A DNA stretch of 6,007 nt from Paludibacter sp. UBA5753 (GTDB taxonomy: Bacteria > Bacteroidota > Bacteroidia > Bacteroidales > Paludibacteraceae), in contig DIFH01000130.1 in NCBI GenBank assembly GCA_002427615.1, positions 83,304 to 89,310 of the forward strand, written 5' to 3'. Of the stretch, positions 5,578 to 6,007 are shown one piece after another. Position numbers and translations under genes: made by a program. Position 1 is the stretch's first letter. Every line of letters begins with the position of its first letter. The notes under the pieces were generated by a model that saw nothing but the letters and a program-made list of their open reading frames with translations, had not been told where the DNA came from and did not search any database.

Positions 5578-5693
5578 GACAAGATGAACAGGATTTGCAT
5601 GTTTCATTTTAGAGAACAAACGATAGAAACAACATACATTCAGCATTTTTTCATTTGGAATATAATTTACATGTCCATCCTGTAAATCCTGTC
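5578..5693. repeat. Inverted repeat element built on ACAGGAT units
   Basis: The left end (5578-5602) and the complement of the right end (5669-5693) align over 25 bases with about 19 matches and no gaps. Each end contains two tandem units resembling GACAGGAT and TTACAGGAT. The 66 bases between hold no reading frame of note. The layout resembles a small non-coding mobile element or paired copies of a dispersed repeat; I recall similar CAGGATTTACAGGAT strings from many environmental bacterial genomes. Confidence 0.6.
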
Positions 5694-6007
5694 CCAAAAA
5701 AATAGAATCTGTCAAAGTTGAATTAACCCATTTTGCAGCTATCCGGTCATAAAATTATAATTTGCAGCTACTTCATTTTTTTGAAATTTTTGGTTTGGGC
5801 GTTACATTTTTTTTTCGGATAAAGGGAGCATATTTATATTTCAATGTATGAGTCTTCTCCGAATACGCCATTTTTCAAAAAGTTGAAAAATGCATAATTT
5901 TCGGATTTTTATTAGTTATTATTTTAGTTAGAAATACGTATACAATAATTAACATATTGCAACATATATTCACGATATAATGAGGCAATTTTTGCCCTGA
6001 AAGCGTT
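5694..6007. other. Gene-free AT-rich stretch with small repeats
   Basis: No credible coding region or RNA gene was found. The stretch holds a direct repeat TTTGCAGCTA (5732-5741 and 5761-5770) and the string TTTGGGCGTTAC (5794-5805). It also has two copies of TTTTCGGAT (5812-5820 and 5898-5906) and a 10-bp perfect hairpin at 5869-5892. A short GGCAA-TTT-TTGCC hairpin lies at 5984-5996, close to the right edge. It may be the upstream region of a gene beyond the window. Confidence 0.5.
5869..5892. repeat. 10-bp perfect hairpin CATTTTTCAA
   Basis: CATTTTTCAA (5869-5878) and TTGAAAAATG (5883-5892) enclose AAAG. It is A/T-rich with no clear T-run after it, so its function is unknown. It lies between the two TTTTCGGAT copies. 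Confidence 0.6.

Noticed and set aside
5951..5981. Sigma-70 style promoter ending in TATAAT
   Set aside because: TTGCAA and TATAAT are only about 13 bases apart, and Bacteroidota housekeeping promoters use a different consensus.

Overview
This AT-rich window looks like chromosomal DNA from a member of the Bacteroidota, probably Bacteroidales. Three things point there. The candidate promoters fit the Bacteroidota pattern of a TTTG box about 18-20 bases before a TAnnTTTG-like box. Three of the four genes have no Shine-Dalgarno sequence. The thioredoxin and SppA proteins resemble Bacteroides-type versions. The assignment rests on these features and on recalled family patterns, not on a database search.

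Layout. Positions 1-75 hold a 15-bp tandem repeat that runs in from the left. A promoter and a complete 604-residue TonB-dependent outer-membrane receptor follow on the + strand (236-2050), ending before a hairpin terminator near 2177-2211. The other three genes are on the - strand and converge on the receptor: hsp20 (5110 to 4676), a 98-residue thioredoxin (4519 to 4223) and the membrane protease sppA (3989 to 2244). They share a direction but do not look like one tight operon. hsp20 has its own promoter and a good terminator, and sppA has its own promoter. Only the thioredoxin lacks a recognisable promoter.

The gene-free right end (5111-6007) contains the hsp20 promoter, then a run of four adjacent hairpins (5382-5533), an imperfect inverted repeat built on an ACAGGAT-type unit (5578-5693) and several small repeats. 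Two of these elements have shorter relatives elsewhere in the window (2055-2068 and 4198-4212), which suggests dispersed repeat families.

The three - strand genes share a theme of protein quality control: a small heat-shock holdase, a thiol-disulfide reductase and a membrane-bound peptidase. The receptor imports an unidentified ligand and has no transport partner in the window. I found no clear new multi-gene system. The best leads are the strong Shine-Dalgarno sequence of hsp20, the repeat-rich region to its right, and a cluster of CGATAAA motifs just upstream of the sppA promoter.
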